A DNA stretch of 28,787 bases from the NCBI GenBank assembly GCA_016840385.1, contig JAEOSL010000038.1:1-28787 (forward strand), written 5' to 3'. The notes under the pieces were generated by a model, which saw only the letters and a program-made list of their open reading frames with translations, ran no database searches and had not been told where the DNA came from. How positions within the stretch are numbered: the first letter of the stretch is position 1; every line of letters starts with the position of its first letter. Origin of the DNA: Candidatus Thorarchaeota archaeon (GTDB lineage: Archaea; Asgardarchaeota; Thorarchaeia; Thorarchaeales; Thorarchaeaceae). Below, one piece after another: positions 1 to 7,099 of this stretch. The translations under genes were made by a program, and so were the position numbers.

Positions 1-147
1 GGCGTTGCTCAGATTCGAGATATTGTTCTTCAACTGAGAGGACAGGCTCCAAAGGGACTACAGGTTGCAGACCCTAAAATTGGACTTACTCACAACATTG
101 GTGGGTTCGGAAATAACATGGTTGTTGCTATTTTATCCACCATTTGA
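1..147 (+). CDS. Thiolase (acetyl-CoA acetyltransferase-like), C-terminal fragment
   Basis: The open frame enters from the left edge and stops at TGA 145-147, leaving 48 C-terminal residues. They carry the archaeal/SCP-x type thiolase ending: a GVAQIRDIVLQLRGQA helix followed by HNIGGFGNN, the Gly-rich C-terminal loop that lines the active site in thiolases of this subgroup. Enzymes of this family condense or cleave acetyl/acyl-CoA; in archaea they often act with a DUF35 Zn-ribbon partner to feed HMG-CoA synthase and the mevalonate pathway. A DUF35 protein does occur at 3122, but four unrelated genes lie between. Substrate cannot be told from this fragment. Confidence 0.85.
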   Translation, partial: GVAQIRDIVLQLRGQAPKGLQVADPKIGLTHNIGGFGNNMVVAILSTI

Positions 148-204
148 GAGAATTATTCATCCAAGATTGTCTTATTACAAAAGGGCGATTTCTTGAATTC
201 TGGC

Positions 205-235
205 AGATATATTCTGAACTCTCAGAATAATATCT
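205..235. promoter_or_regulatory. Inverted repeat over the promoter of the longin/GTPase operon
   Basis: The arms AGATATATTCTGA (205-217) and TCAGAATAATATCT (222-235) are near-perfect inverted copies, with one extra base in the right arm, around a 4-nt spacer. The left arm contains a TATA-like AGATATATT. An archaeal start of transcription about 25 nt downstream would fall near 236-240, just before the first start codon. The repeat would then span TATA to transcription start, a usual repressor position. The TATA assignment and the operator role are inferences. Confidence 0.5.
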
Positions 236-240
236 GAACT

Positions 241-1425
241 ATGCGGAGAACTGTAATAATGCCCGAAGGTCTTGCTGTATTGAAATGGGACGACGAGCTC
301 GGACCCGTGGTTACCTCGAAGACGCCAAAGAAACTCCAGGTTGGATTAGATCCCACTACTGCAATGAGAGTATATGGTATAGCAACTCTAGGGGAAACCG
401 AGGAATCTCAGAAACCCGGATTTAGTTCACTTGCTTTCAATGATTTTCAGCTTGCTGTCTATTACGGTGGACTGAAAATGCATCTAAATGGCCTGCCCTC
501 AATGGTGTTTCTAGTTCTGAGCCCAGAAGAGGACGCTGACGCTTACAAGGATGCCTTACCTGAAATTGCAACTCAGATTTTTCTTGATGCGGATGGAAAC
601 AAATACAAAAAGAAAGTACCCAAGTTGTACAAGCAGTTAGAACGATTTACTCAGATGACACCAGAGCAAAGACAAGCATCAATTCTAAATGATCCCCTTC
701 GTCGAACTATTGTTCAAACATTGATGAGGAATGGAACACTTCAGTCTACGGAACTTGAAGAGATAATTCTGGACAAAATCGGCAAGCAGATTGATGTAGA
801 TCTTGTACTCAGACCACTAGTGAAGATGGGTATTGTTGCTACAGGCTGGGTTGAAGGATTAGCTTCTGAAGTTATTTATCTGACCAGAGCATTATTCATT
901 CTGAGAAAGATCCCACTAGATACTATCCAATCAATACGAGAAAAATCTGTACCTCAGGAAGTTGCTGACAAGTATCTCGAAGCGTCAAGAACTTATCACA
1001 CAGAATATCTTTTGAAACTCAAAACCGACTTGTTTGACACAATTTGGGGTGATGTAGAGAGTCTTACTAAGTTCACTCTTGATTTTCAAGCGTATGATAT
1101 CATTAAATTACTACGACAAGGACCTGTTGAAGAAGAACAACTCAAGAAGAGTTTCGATTTGGATGAGAGCATAATCAAGAAACAGGTGAAGAAACTAGAG
1201 AAAGCAAATATCATCATGAGAGTCAAAGATTCGGAGAAACGTTTTCACATATTGCTAAAATGCAATCCTGAATTATTAACAGTCTATCCAGAATGGTTGA
1301 TTCAACGGACTGTTGAGATGTACAATGAAGAAGATATTGTACCAAGTCAAGCGATGCATTACCTGGAAGTTCTGAAGAGATCTCACCCAAGTCAGATTGA
1401 AGAATTAACCACGGACGGTGAATGA
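241..1425 (+). CDS. Longin-like domain protein with two winged-helix regions
   Basis: Predicted cytoplasmic protein of 394 aa, no membrane segments. Residues about 7-115 look like a longin/roadblock-class fold: it opens with a strand LAVLKWDDELGPVV, and the KWDDxLGP turn is common in Asgard longin-like proteins (from memory). Residues about 138-225 and 280-345 look like two winged-helix units (for example DIIKLLRQGPVEEEQLKKSF followed by a helix and KKLEKANII). A second ATG at 259 has GGAGA at 245-249 upstream and gives MPEGLAVLKW, so it may be the true start. It heads an operon: the next gene, 31 nt downstream, is a longin-like/GTPase fusion. It may be a GTPase partner or scaffold, or a regulator; both are inference. 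Tandem winged helices also occur in ESCRT-II, but I see no specific match. Confidence 0.75.
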   Translation: MRRTVIMPEGLAVLKWDDELGPVVTSKTPKKLQVGLDPTTAMRVYGIATLGETEESQKPGFSSLAFNDFQLAVYYGGLKMHLNGLPSMVFLVLSPEEDADAYKDALPEIATQIFLDADGNKYKKKVPKLYKQLERFTQMTPEQRQASILNDPLRRTIVQTLMRNGTLQSTELEEIILDKIGKQIDVDLVLRPLVKMGIVATGWVEGLASEVIYLTRALFILRKIPLDTIQSIREKSVPQEVADKYLEASRTYHTEYLLKLKTDLFDTIWGDVESLTKFTLDFQAYDIIKLLRQGPVEEEQLKKSFDLDESIIKKQVKKLEKANIIMRVKDSEKRFHILLKCNPELLTVYPEWLIQRTVEMYNEEDIVPSQAMHYLEVLKRSHPSQIEELTTDGE

Positions 1426-1456
1426 TTAGTTTGTATTTTCAATGGGTGGTAATTAG

Positions 1457-2335
1457 ATGATTCGAGCGATACACATTTTCAAGGAAGATGAAACTGTTTT
1501 TCAAGATATCATTGTCCCGAACAAAGATTTGGATACTCCAGCAATTATGAATCTTGTTTCAGCTTCAGCGAAGAGGTTACACGAATGGAAAATCGACAGT
1601 CTAGAAATTGAGCGTTACCGATATGTCTACCTAAATTCTCATGACACTCAATTCATTTTGACAATGGACCGACAAGCTTCAGTTCAAAAAGTAAGTGAGG
1701 CTATGATGACCATTGTATCAAAATTCATGACTGTCTTTGAGAATGCATTGGCTCAAGATGAATGGAGAACTACCGATTTCTCACCATTTGAAATTGGCTT
1801 CAGAGCAGTTGTAAGTAGGATTCCTGTCAAAGTCTGCTTGGCTGGGCATGGCGGAACCGGCAAAACTACTCTATTGGAGCTTGCCACTCTTCCGTCAAAA
1901 GGTCCACCTCAGGAGTACGTTCCAACTTTCTTTGGTGATAAAGCTCTGTTGAAAGCTGACTTTGATCCTTACATTTTTAGTATGTTCGACCTGGGTGGTC
2001 AAGATCGTTTTGTCCAGGAATGGAGTAAAATTATTCGTTCAGGAAGTCTGGTAGTACTCGTTACAGATTCAACTGTCGAGAATATTGAATGGACCAAACG
2101 TGTTGCTTATCCAGTGTTGAAGAATGAGCTACCTTATGCTCGAGTGATAGCAATTGCCAATAAGCAGGATTTGCCCGGAGCACTTTCACCTGAAGAAGTT
2201 GGAACTCAACTTGGAGTTCCTAGCTACGGAATGCAAGCAAATCAAATTGATTTCAGGAATAGATGGTTGAAATTATTGAAAGATCTAGCTTTTGAAGAAA
2301 TAGAATCAGTTGTTATCGGTGAAATTGTTGAATGA
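1457..2335 (+). CDS. Longin-like domain fused to an Arf/SRbeta-like small GTPase
   Basis: 292 aa in two parts. Residues 1-115 form a beta-rich N-terminal domain starting IRAIHIFKEDETVF, with alternating strands and a helix around 72-98, consistent with a longin-type fold. Residues about 120-285 are a Ras-superfamily G domain of the Arf/SRbeta type: P-loop GHGGTGKT (130-137), switch I threonine T157, G3 DLGGQDRF (178-185) with the Arf-type glutamine Q182, and G4 NKQD (235-238). No lipidation motif or long N-terminal amphipathic helix is seen. GGTGGT 7 nt upstream of the ATG supports the start. Asgard genomes encode many such GTPases and longin/roadblock proteins, thought to prefigure eukaryotic membrane-trafficking switches. 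Here the effector-type domain and the switch are in one chain, with a second longin-like protein just upstream. Function is not known. Confidence 0.85.
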   Translation: MIRAIHIFKEDETVFQDIIVPNKDLDTPAIMNLVSASAKRLHEWKIDSLEIERYRYVYLNSHDTQFILTMDRQASVQKVSEAMMTIVSKFMTVFENALAQDEWRTTDFSPFEIGFRAVVSRIPVKVCLAGHGGTGKTTLLELATLPSKGPPQEYVPTFFGDKALLKADFDPYIFSMFDLGGQDRFVQEWSKIIRSGSLVVLVTDSTVENIEWTKRVAYPVLKNELPYARVIAIANKQDLPGALSPEEVGTQLGVPSYGMQANQIDFRNRWLKLLKDLAFEEIESVVIGEIVE

Positions 2336-2367
2336 TTGTAAATTAGTGATGGGAGCTGTGAAAGATA

Positions 2368-2694
2368 ATGGGTCTATTTGATGGTTGGAGAAGGAAAAAA
2401 GCAGCGCAAACGACACCTCAGATTAAAGCACCGAAGAAAATGCAATCTACTGAAGAAGAGAAAGGTGATGGTGAAAAGCTACTAGCTGAATACAATCTCC
2501 TTGTTCAACGTAGAATTGAACTTCAAGCAGAACGTGCAGAATTTACAGCTAAGCTTGATAGCGGTGAAATTGATTCTGATGACTTCAGAAAAGAATTGAT
2601 GAATAGAATGCAAGAAGCTGCAACAGTATCCGAAAAAATTCGAACAATTGCAGCGAAGTTAACATCCCTTGGATATCGTGGAGTGCGTTCTTAG
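2368..2694 (+). CDS. Small basic-N-terminus coiled-coil protein, unknown function
   Basis: 108 aa, not recognised as a named family. The N-terminus MGLFDGWRRKKAAQ is short, aromatic and basic and could be an amphipathic membrane- or partner-binding helix. Residues about 35-102 are heptad-like and charged (EKLLAEYNLLVQRRIELQAE onward), predicting a helical coiled-coil hairpin with a break near the LDSGEIDSDD turn. GGGAG upstream of the ATG gives a normal ribosome binding site. It follows the GTPase by 32 nt, so it is very likely cotranscribed and may be an effector, adaptor or membrane tether for it (inference). It is too short for a full ESCRT-III subunit, although the MGLF-basic start is superficially similar. 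Confidence 0.7.
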   Translation: MGLFDGWRRKKAAQTTPQIKAPKKMQSTEEEKGDGEKLLAEYNLLVQRRIELQAERAEFTAKLDSGEIDSDDFRKELMNRMQEAATVSEKIRTIAAKLTSLGYRGVRS

Positions 2695-2732
2695 ATGGTT
2701 TATTCAATCATGAAAAAAGAGGTGGGATTTGA

Positions 2733-3074
2733 TTGACTAAGACATTAGAAGATGTAATGCGCTTCTTAGAGAACTATACATTGGCATGGCACCATTGGCT
2801 CATGCTACTCTCATTGTTGAAGCTTGGTGGAAGCGGAACAAAAGCACAAATCATGCCTGTCTACAAACAAGAAGGATTTTCTCCTCATGCAATTGACCAA
2901 GTCTTTACGACAGATCTTGTTGATCTTGGTGAAGCGGTAGAGGTAGACGGTGGTTTAGAGAATCTTGGTGATAACTCAACAATCTTTCTGAGTAAGGACC
3001 CCATATTCCAAAAATTCCTAAAGAAGAACCTCAAGTCTGTTGTTTCAACCTTCAAGAACCGACGTCGTAGTTAG
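2733..3074 (+). CDS. Small winged-helix-like protein, unknown function
   Basis: 113 aa starting at TTG 2733, chosen because GAGGTGGG lies at 2719-2726 at proper spacing. The central part (WHHWLMLLSLLKLGGSGTKA, then a PVYKQEGFSPHAIDQVFTTD helix region and the LGEAVEVDGG wing-like turn) has the helix-turn-helix-wing rhythm of archaeal MarR/PadR-like small proteins, but the match is by shape only. The C-terminus is strongly basic (FKNRRRS). It is the last gene of the longin/GTPase cluster, 38 nt after the coiled-coil gene. No membrane segment, no metal motif. DNA binding is possible; so is a protein-protein role like that of the winged helices in the first gene. Confidence 0.6.
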   Translation: MTKTLEDVMRFLENYTLAWHHWLMLLSLLKLGGSGTKAQIMPVYKQEGFSPHAIDQVFTTDLVDLGEAVEVDGGLENLGDNSTIFLSKDPIFQKFLKKNLKSVVSTFKNRRRS

Positions 3075-3121
3075 ACTCCCTTACACAAGTTTTTTCACGA
3101 TTATCCGTTCATATAGAATCA

Positions 3122-3451
3122 ATGTCAGACGTTAGAATCAAGGCTTCAAAATGTCCAGAATGCGACAAGGTCATTATTCCCCCTAGAGACCTCTGTCCTT
3201 ATTGCAGGCACAAATCAACCGGGACCAATATAATTGAACTTGAAAATGAAGGGGAAGTGCTTTCCTTTACTGAATTACATAAACCACCTGAAGGATTTGA
3301 ACCACCACTAAAGATGGCTCTTGTTGAGTTAGAATTTGGTGCTGTTGTATTATGTTTGAGTGAAGACGATTTCGATTCTTCAGTTGAGATTGGAAGTAGG
3401 GTTATACTTTCATATGACGATGCGCAGCGATTACGATTTAGTCCAGTATAA
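3122..3451 (+). CDS. DUF35 / OB-fold Zn-ribbon acyl-CoA-associated protein
   Basis: 109 aa. The N-terminal rubredoxin-like zinc ribbon is C11-P-E-C14 and C25-P-Y-C28; residues 40-109 form the OB-fold (GEVLSFTELHKPPEGFEPP, then LALVELEFGAVV-like strands). This is the archaeal DUF35 family (ChsH2-like). Known members bridge acetoacetyl-CoA thiolase and HMG-CoA synthase, or stabilise other acyl-CoA enzymes. The thiolase fragment at 1-147 is the obvious partner but lies 3 kb upstream, and the next gene is an acyl-CoA dehydrogenase, so it may serve either. No Shine-Dalgarno is visible before ATG 3122, suggesting a leaderless or very short leader transcript. Confidence 0.85.
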   Translation: MSDVRIKASKCPECDKVIIPPRDLCPYCRHKSTGTNIIELENEGEVLSFTELHKPPEGFEPPLKMALVELEFGAVVLCLSEDDFDSSVEIGSRVILSYDDAQRLRFSPV

Positions 3452-3526
3452 TCACACTTTCCCGTTAGATATTCCAGTTAGTTAGGAATTTAAGCAAGTG
3501 ATTCACGAGGCAGGTAGGTTTCAAAG

Positions 3527-4696
3527 ATGGTCGACTATCTATCCAATATATTATGGACTGAAGATGAAATCAAGTTTCGAAAGGAACTCCAAGCCTTTTG
3601 CAACAAGGAAATTGCACCAATAGCTGATGAGATTGACAAGGGGCCCTATCCTCGGGAACTTCTCAGTAAAATCGGCAAAGCTGGATACATGGGTGTGCAC
3701 CATGATAAATCAGTAGGTGGAACTGATCGTGGGCTATCGTATGAGATTATTGTAGCCGAGGAATTCTCAGCAATAAACGGTGGTCTTGATATGGCACGTA
3801 TGGCTTCCACAACCCTTTATGGAATGCCAGTAGCACGTTTTGGAACTGAGGAACAGAAGAAGAAGTATCTTGAATCCGTCGTGTCCGGTGACAAGATTGG
3901 TTGTATCGGGATTACTGAACCTGATGTTGGTTCAGACACAGCTGGTATGAAGACACAAGCAACGAAAGATGGTGATGACTGGATTCTCAATGGTGAGAAG
4001 CGGTTCATTACAAACGGTAGCCAGGCTGATTACATGGTGGCTTTTGCGATTACTGACCCTGATGTGAAATCGAAAGTTGGAATGTCTGCATTTATCGTTG
4101 ACACAAAGGCTGATGGTTTCAGTGTTGTTCAAGATCATGATCTTCTGGGAATGAAATCTGCTCGTGTTTCCTGGCTAAAGCTGGACAACGTACGACTATC
4201 TTCTGACATGCTTCTTGGAAAACCTGGTGACGGTTTCCACATTCTAATGGATGAGCTGGATTCTGAAAGAACAGCGATTGCTGGAGAGGCAATTGGCTAT
4301 GGTAGGACTCCGTACGAGCTCGCAGTCAAGTACTCTACTGAGAGACATCAATTTGGTAGACCAATCAAAGCATTCGAAGGTGTTAGCTTCAAGGTTGCTG
4401 ATATGGCGATGAAACTGGAAGCTGGTCGCGCTTTGACTCTAACTGCAGCAAGAATGTATGATAAAGGTCAGAAAATTACAAAAGAAGCCTCCATTGCTAA
4501 ACTCTATACAACAGAGGCTGCAATCCAAATTACCAACGATGCACTCCAAATTCTTGGAGGAGTTGGTTACACTACAGATTATCCTGTTGAGCGCTTTCTC
4601 AGAGATGCCCGTCTTATGACTATAGGCGGTGGAACTGCAGAAATACTTCGGTTCCTCATTCAAAGAGAAGTTTACAAGGAATTCTTTCCGAGATAA
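3527..4696 (+). CDS. Acyl-CoA dehydrogenase (FAD), LCAD/IVD-type active site
   Basis: 389 aa, the usual length for a soluble homotetrameric ACAD. It oxidises acyl-CoA to trans-2-enoyl-CoA using FAD and passes electrons to ETF. Signatures seen: GITEPDVGSD (128-137) with WILNGEKRFITNG (152-164), the ERHQFGRPI segment (272-280) that binds FAD of the neighbouring subunit, and the QILGGVGYTTDYPVER region (341-356). The canonical catalytic Glu (in YEGT of SCAD/MCAD) is Gly368 in IGGGT here, while E247 in LDSER sits where isovaleryl-CoA and long-chain acyl-CoA dehydrogenases keep their catalytic base. So it is probably active, on branched or longer chains. AGGTAGG lies upstream of ATG 3527. No ETF genes are nearby. 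Confidence 0.9.
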   Translation: MVDYLSNILWTEDEIKFRKELQAFCNKEIAPIADEIDKGPYPRELLSKIGKAGYMGVHHDKSVGGTDRGLSYEIIVAEEFSAINGGLDMARMASTTLYGMPVARFGTEEQKKKYLESVVSGDKIGCIGITEPDVGSDTAGMKTQATKDGDDWILNGEKRFITNGSQADYMVAFAITDPDVKSKVGMSAFIVDTKADGFSVVQDHDLLGMKSARVSWLKLDNVRLSSDMLLGKPGDGFHILMDELDSERTAIAGEAIGYGRTPYELAVKYSTERHQFGRPIKAFEGVSFKVADMAMKLEAGRALTLTAARMYDKGQKITKEASIAKLYTTEAAIQITNDALQILGGVGYTTDYPVERFLRDARLMTIGGGTAEILRFLIQREVYKEFFPR

Positions 4697-4713
4697 TATC
4701 TAAAAAAGAAGTA

Positions 4714-4732
4714 GAAGGGGAAATTCCCCTTC
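4714..4732. terminator. Bidirectional hairpin terminator between convergent genes
   Basis: GAAGGGGAAATTCCCCTTC is a perfect odd palindrome that folds as a 7-bp GC-rich stem with a 5-nt loop. Plus-strand readers meet a T-rich tail (ATTTCATTTATTTCT) after it, and minus-strand readers meet TACTTCTTTTTTAG. It lies between the stops of the acyl-CoA dehydrogenase (4696) and the convergent membrane-protein gene (4746). Confidence 0.7.
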
Positions 4733-4745
4733 ATTTCATTTATTT

Positions 4746-6536
4746 CTAATTCTTGACAATTGCTATGATTCTGTAGACACCATCAACTATTTGGATTGTA
4801 GCTGTGAAACTATCTGATGGAACAATATCTAGAAGTAGAGTGTACCAGTCAGTCAAGTTCATCCAAGCACGTGCACCCTCGATGTACTGAATAGTTGCAT
4901 TATCAGTTTCAAGAATGATGTGTTGATTTGAATCAACAATATCGGAAACCTTGGCAACTACAGACGCCGTCATGTTGAATGTATCAGTTGGAGTTTCTTC
5001 AACAACTCCTCCGAAGAGTTCAACATAATCACTTCTGACCTCAAAGACAAGTTCCTCTCCTGACAGAGCCCCTCCAAGAGGTAGCCATACATACCTATCA
5101 ATGTTAGATGCATCCACAAGACCTAGGGCATGAAGCCTCATATTCTGAGCAACATACTCTTCAAGGTCTGAATCCCAGTATGCGTCTGCCCAGTAGATAG
5201 GAGTATACCAGGTCCACTTTATTTCTGTGGGAGTTATCTGTACTGGATATAGAAGCGGCATTGATGCGTAATAGAAACCGCTTGCAACTTCACCAATTTG
5301 TGCTAGCACATTCGCTGATGCTGCGTCACCACTGACATAACCTTCAGCACTAAGATCGTGATAGAATACCTCTGTTTGAGTTGCGCGGAACACTCCTGCA
5401 AGAGTACTACTAGATGCCCCTACAGGATGAACAGCTATGAACGCTTCAACCCTTCCAGAGTCTGGATTGATGATATATCTCGTATCCTCATGGATTTCAA
5501 GTCTATCATTTGATGGAGCAATGATCCAGAGGAAACCTCCCGCAAAGAGGTCAAAACCATCTCCACGACGATAACCTCCCCAGCGAGATACTTGTCTCTC
5601 AAGCCATTCTTCAGCATATGCTTGGGTAATCCAATCCGGTGTGTTAGCGATTGTATCAAATGCAATAACCGTACCATTTTCACAGAATACAATTGGACCA
5701 CTAGCACGTTCAACAAAATCAAATCCAAGCGGAGTTCGTGTTTGAACATAGACTATGTTTCCGATTGGGTCCCATGTGGGGTACGCATATTGGTATGCCG
5801 CAGTCATATCTTGTAGGTAATTGCCAAATTGGATGTCCTTGTCCCAGAAGAGTCCCTCACCCACTGGAATGGTTGTGTTTTCAATTACATGTGGTGAAAT
5901 TGATTGAGGATCATTTGCATTTACAACAATGAATCCTTTGACAAAATTCTCTGCAAGGACATTCGTAGATGTAATCGTACACACCCACACCAGTGTTCCA
6001 TTTTGCGTTGTGATATGCGCAGCTGATACTATGGTATTAGAACCAAATGATGAAAGATGTTGACTAGCAACATACATTGCATATTCTTCAGTAACTAGTC
6101 TGACCATTCGATCGGGAATTGGATTTACAAAGAGCGGATCATCAGTTTCTGTTATCATAGAATCAAAATACTCTGCATTTGAAACATCTGATGTCCAGCT
6201 GATGACAGAAGAGAACCCGGGAACCAAGATGAGGATTATCAGACCGATGCATGTGAATGGAACTCTAATTCCTTCAAGCATCTGCTCGATATCTCCGCCC
6301 GGACGAAAACCACTAGTTATCATCATTATTGCTCCCAAGCTCATAACCAAGCTTAGGATAGCCCATGGTAGTGTCATCGCGAATAATAGACAAATGATGG
6401 CCCAAGCGGCTGTACCCCACACTAGACGCATAGGTAGCCATTTGAGTAATCGGTTAGGTCTCATGTATTCGGATGAGAACGGTATCGGAATTGCGTGCGC
6501 AATTATCGATATCAGGAGAAATACAAGTACGTTCAT
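4746..6536 (-). CDS. Large membrane-anchored protein with extracytoplasmic domain, unknown family
   Basis: 596 aa. The first 115 residues hold about four hydrophobic segments (roughly 1-17, 38-56, 57-75, 94-112); the remaining ~480 residues are soluble, rich in Trp/Tyr/Asp and beta-strand-like, and probably face outside. Several N-x-S/T sequons (NGT, NTT, NMT, NAT, NLT) would suit archaeal N-glycosylation. I do not recognise the domain; the segments around EWLERQVSRWGGYRRGDGFD and RYIINPDSGRVEAFIAVHPV look conserved but match nothing I can name. GAGG 8-9 nt before ATG 6536 supports the start. It lies 48 nt after leuD on the same strand and could be read through from it, though a functional link to leucine synthesis is not suggested by the sequence. 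Confidence 0.75.
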   Translation of the reverse strand: MNVLVFLLISIIAHAIPIPFSSEYMRPNRLLKWLPMRLVWGTAAWAIICLLFAMTLPWAILSLVMSLGAIMMITSGFRPGGDIEQMLEGIRVPFTCIGLIILILVPGFSSVISWTSDVSNAEYFDSMITETDDPLFVNPIPDRMVRLVTEEYAMYVASQHLSSFGSNTIVSAAHITTQNGTLVWVCTITSTNVLAENFVKGFIVVNANDPQSISPHVIENTTIPVGEGLFWDKDIQFGNYLQDMTAAYQYAYPTWDPIGNIVYVQTRTPLGFDFVERASGPIVFCENGTVIAFDTIANTPDWITQAYAEEWLERQVSRWGGYRRGDGFDLFAGGFLWIIAPSNDRLEIHEDTRYIINPDSGRVEAFIAVHPVGASSSTLAGVFRATQTEVFYHDLSAEGYVSGDAASANVLAQIGEVASGFYYASMPLLYPVQITPTEIKWTWYTPIYWADAYWDSDLEEYVAQNMRLHALGLVDASNIDRYVWLPLGGALSGEELVFEVRSDYVELFGGVVEETPTDTFNMTASVVAKVSDIVDSNQHIILETDNATIQYIEGARAWMNLTDWYTLLLDIVPSDSFTATIQIVDGVYRIIAIVKN

Positions 6537-6584
6537 CGTGAGTCCTCTCTGTGCTGATTTAGTGCGAAATGTTATTGGGGCCTT

Positions 6585-7097
6585 TTAGTGTTTTCCAACA
6601 GTCTGTTTATACCATTCTACAGCTCCCCCTTCTTTCAGGAGGTTAAGCATTCTTGATGGTAATGGTTTTCCATGAAGAACATCCCCACTACTGCGAATTG
6701 ATAATGTCCCTTCGCGTATGTCCACGGTTACCGTTTCACCATCTGGGACTAGTTTAGCAACATTCGGAATGATAAGCAAAGGAAGCCCCACATTGAATCC
6801 ATTGCGATAGAAAATACGAGCAAATGATTCTGCCACTACACATCCTACACCAGACTCCAATAGGACCTTTGGGGCTTCTTCTCGGGAGGATCCTCCTCCA
6901 AAGTTTCGTCCCGCAATCACTACATCATTCTTCTTTACCTTTGATGAAAAAACAGGTCGAGGAATTTCAAAGGTATGCTTCGCCATATCTGTATAATTGA
7001 GAAGAGTGAGATACTGTCCCTGGATAATTTGGTCCGTATCAATATCGTTACCAAAGACCCATGCTTTTCCAGTAATTGGTTTCAACGCATCAGTCAT
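6585..7097 (-). CDS. leuD: 3-isopropylmalate dehydratase small subunit (LeuD/aconitase-swivel family)
   Basis: 170 aa, the typical archaeal LeuD length. With LeuC it isomerises 2-isopropylmalate to 3-isopropylmalate in leucine synthesis; a close paralogue acts as homoaconitase. Motifs: GKAWVFGNDIDTDQI (10-24), the substrate loop QYLTLL (28-33), and AGRNFGGGSSREEAP (62-76) with the conserved NFGxGSSRE swivel loop. The loop after Tyr29-Leu30 is the known specificity determinant in methanogen enzymes (isopropylmalate versus homoaconitate); TLL here fits neither archetype that I remember, so the substrate stays open. It starts 2 nt after the leuC stop codon, which means translational coupling and a LeuCD heterodimer or tetramer. 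Confidence 0.9.
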   Translation of the reverse strand: MTDALKPITGKAWVFGNDIDTDQIIQGQYLTLLNYTDMAKHTFEIPRPVFSSKVKKNDVVIAGRNFGGGSSREEAPKVLLESGVGCVVAESFARIFYRNGFNVGLPLLIIPNVAKLVPDGETVTVDIREGTLSIRSSGDVLHGKPLPSRMLNLLKEGGAVEWYKQTVGKH

Positions 7098-7099
7098 TG

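Noticed and set aside
241..1425. ESCRT-II-like subunit from tandem winged helices
   Set aside because: Tandem winged helices are too generic; no Vps22/25/36-specific sequence is visible.
2368..2694. ESCRT-III (Snf7-like) protein
   Set aside because: At 108 aa it is about half the length of a core ESCRT-III domain and lacks the helix pattern.
5592..5932. Small plus-strand open frames inside the membrane-protein gene
   Set aside because: They lie opposite a long coding frame and have no start signals or recognisable composition.
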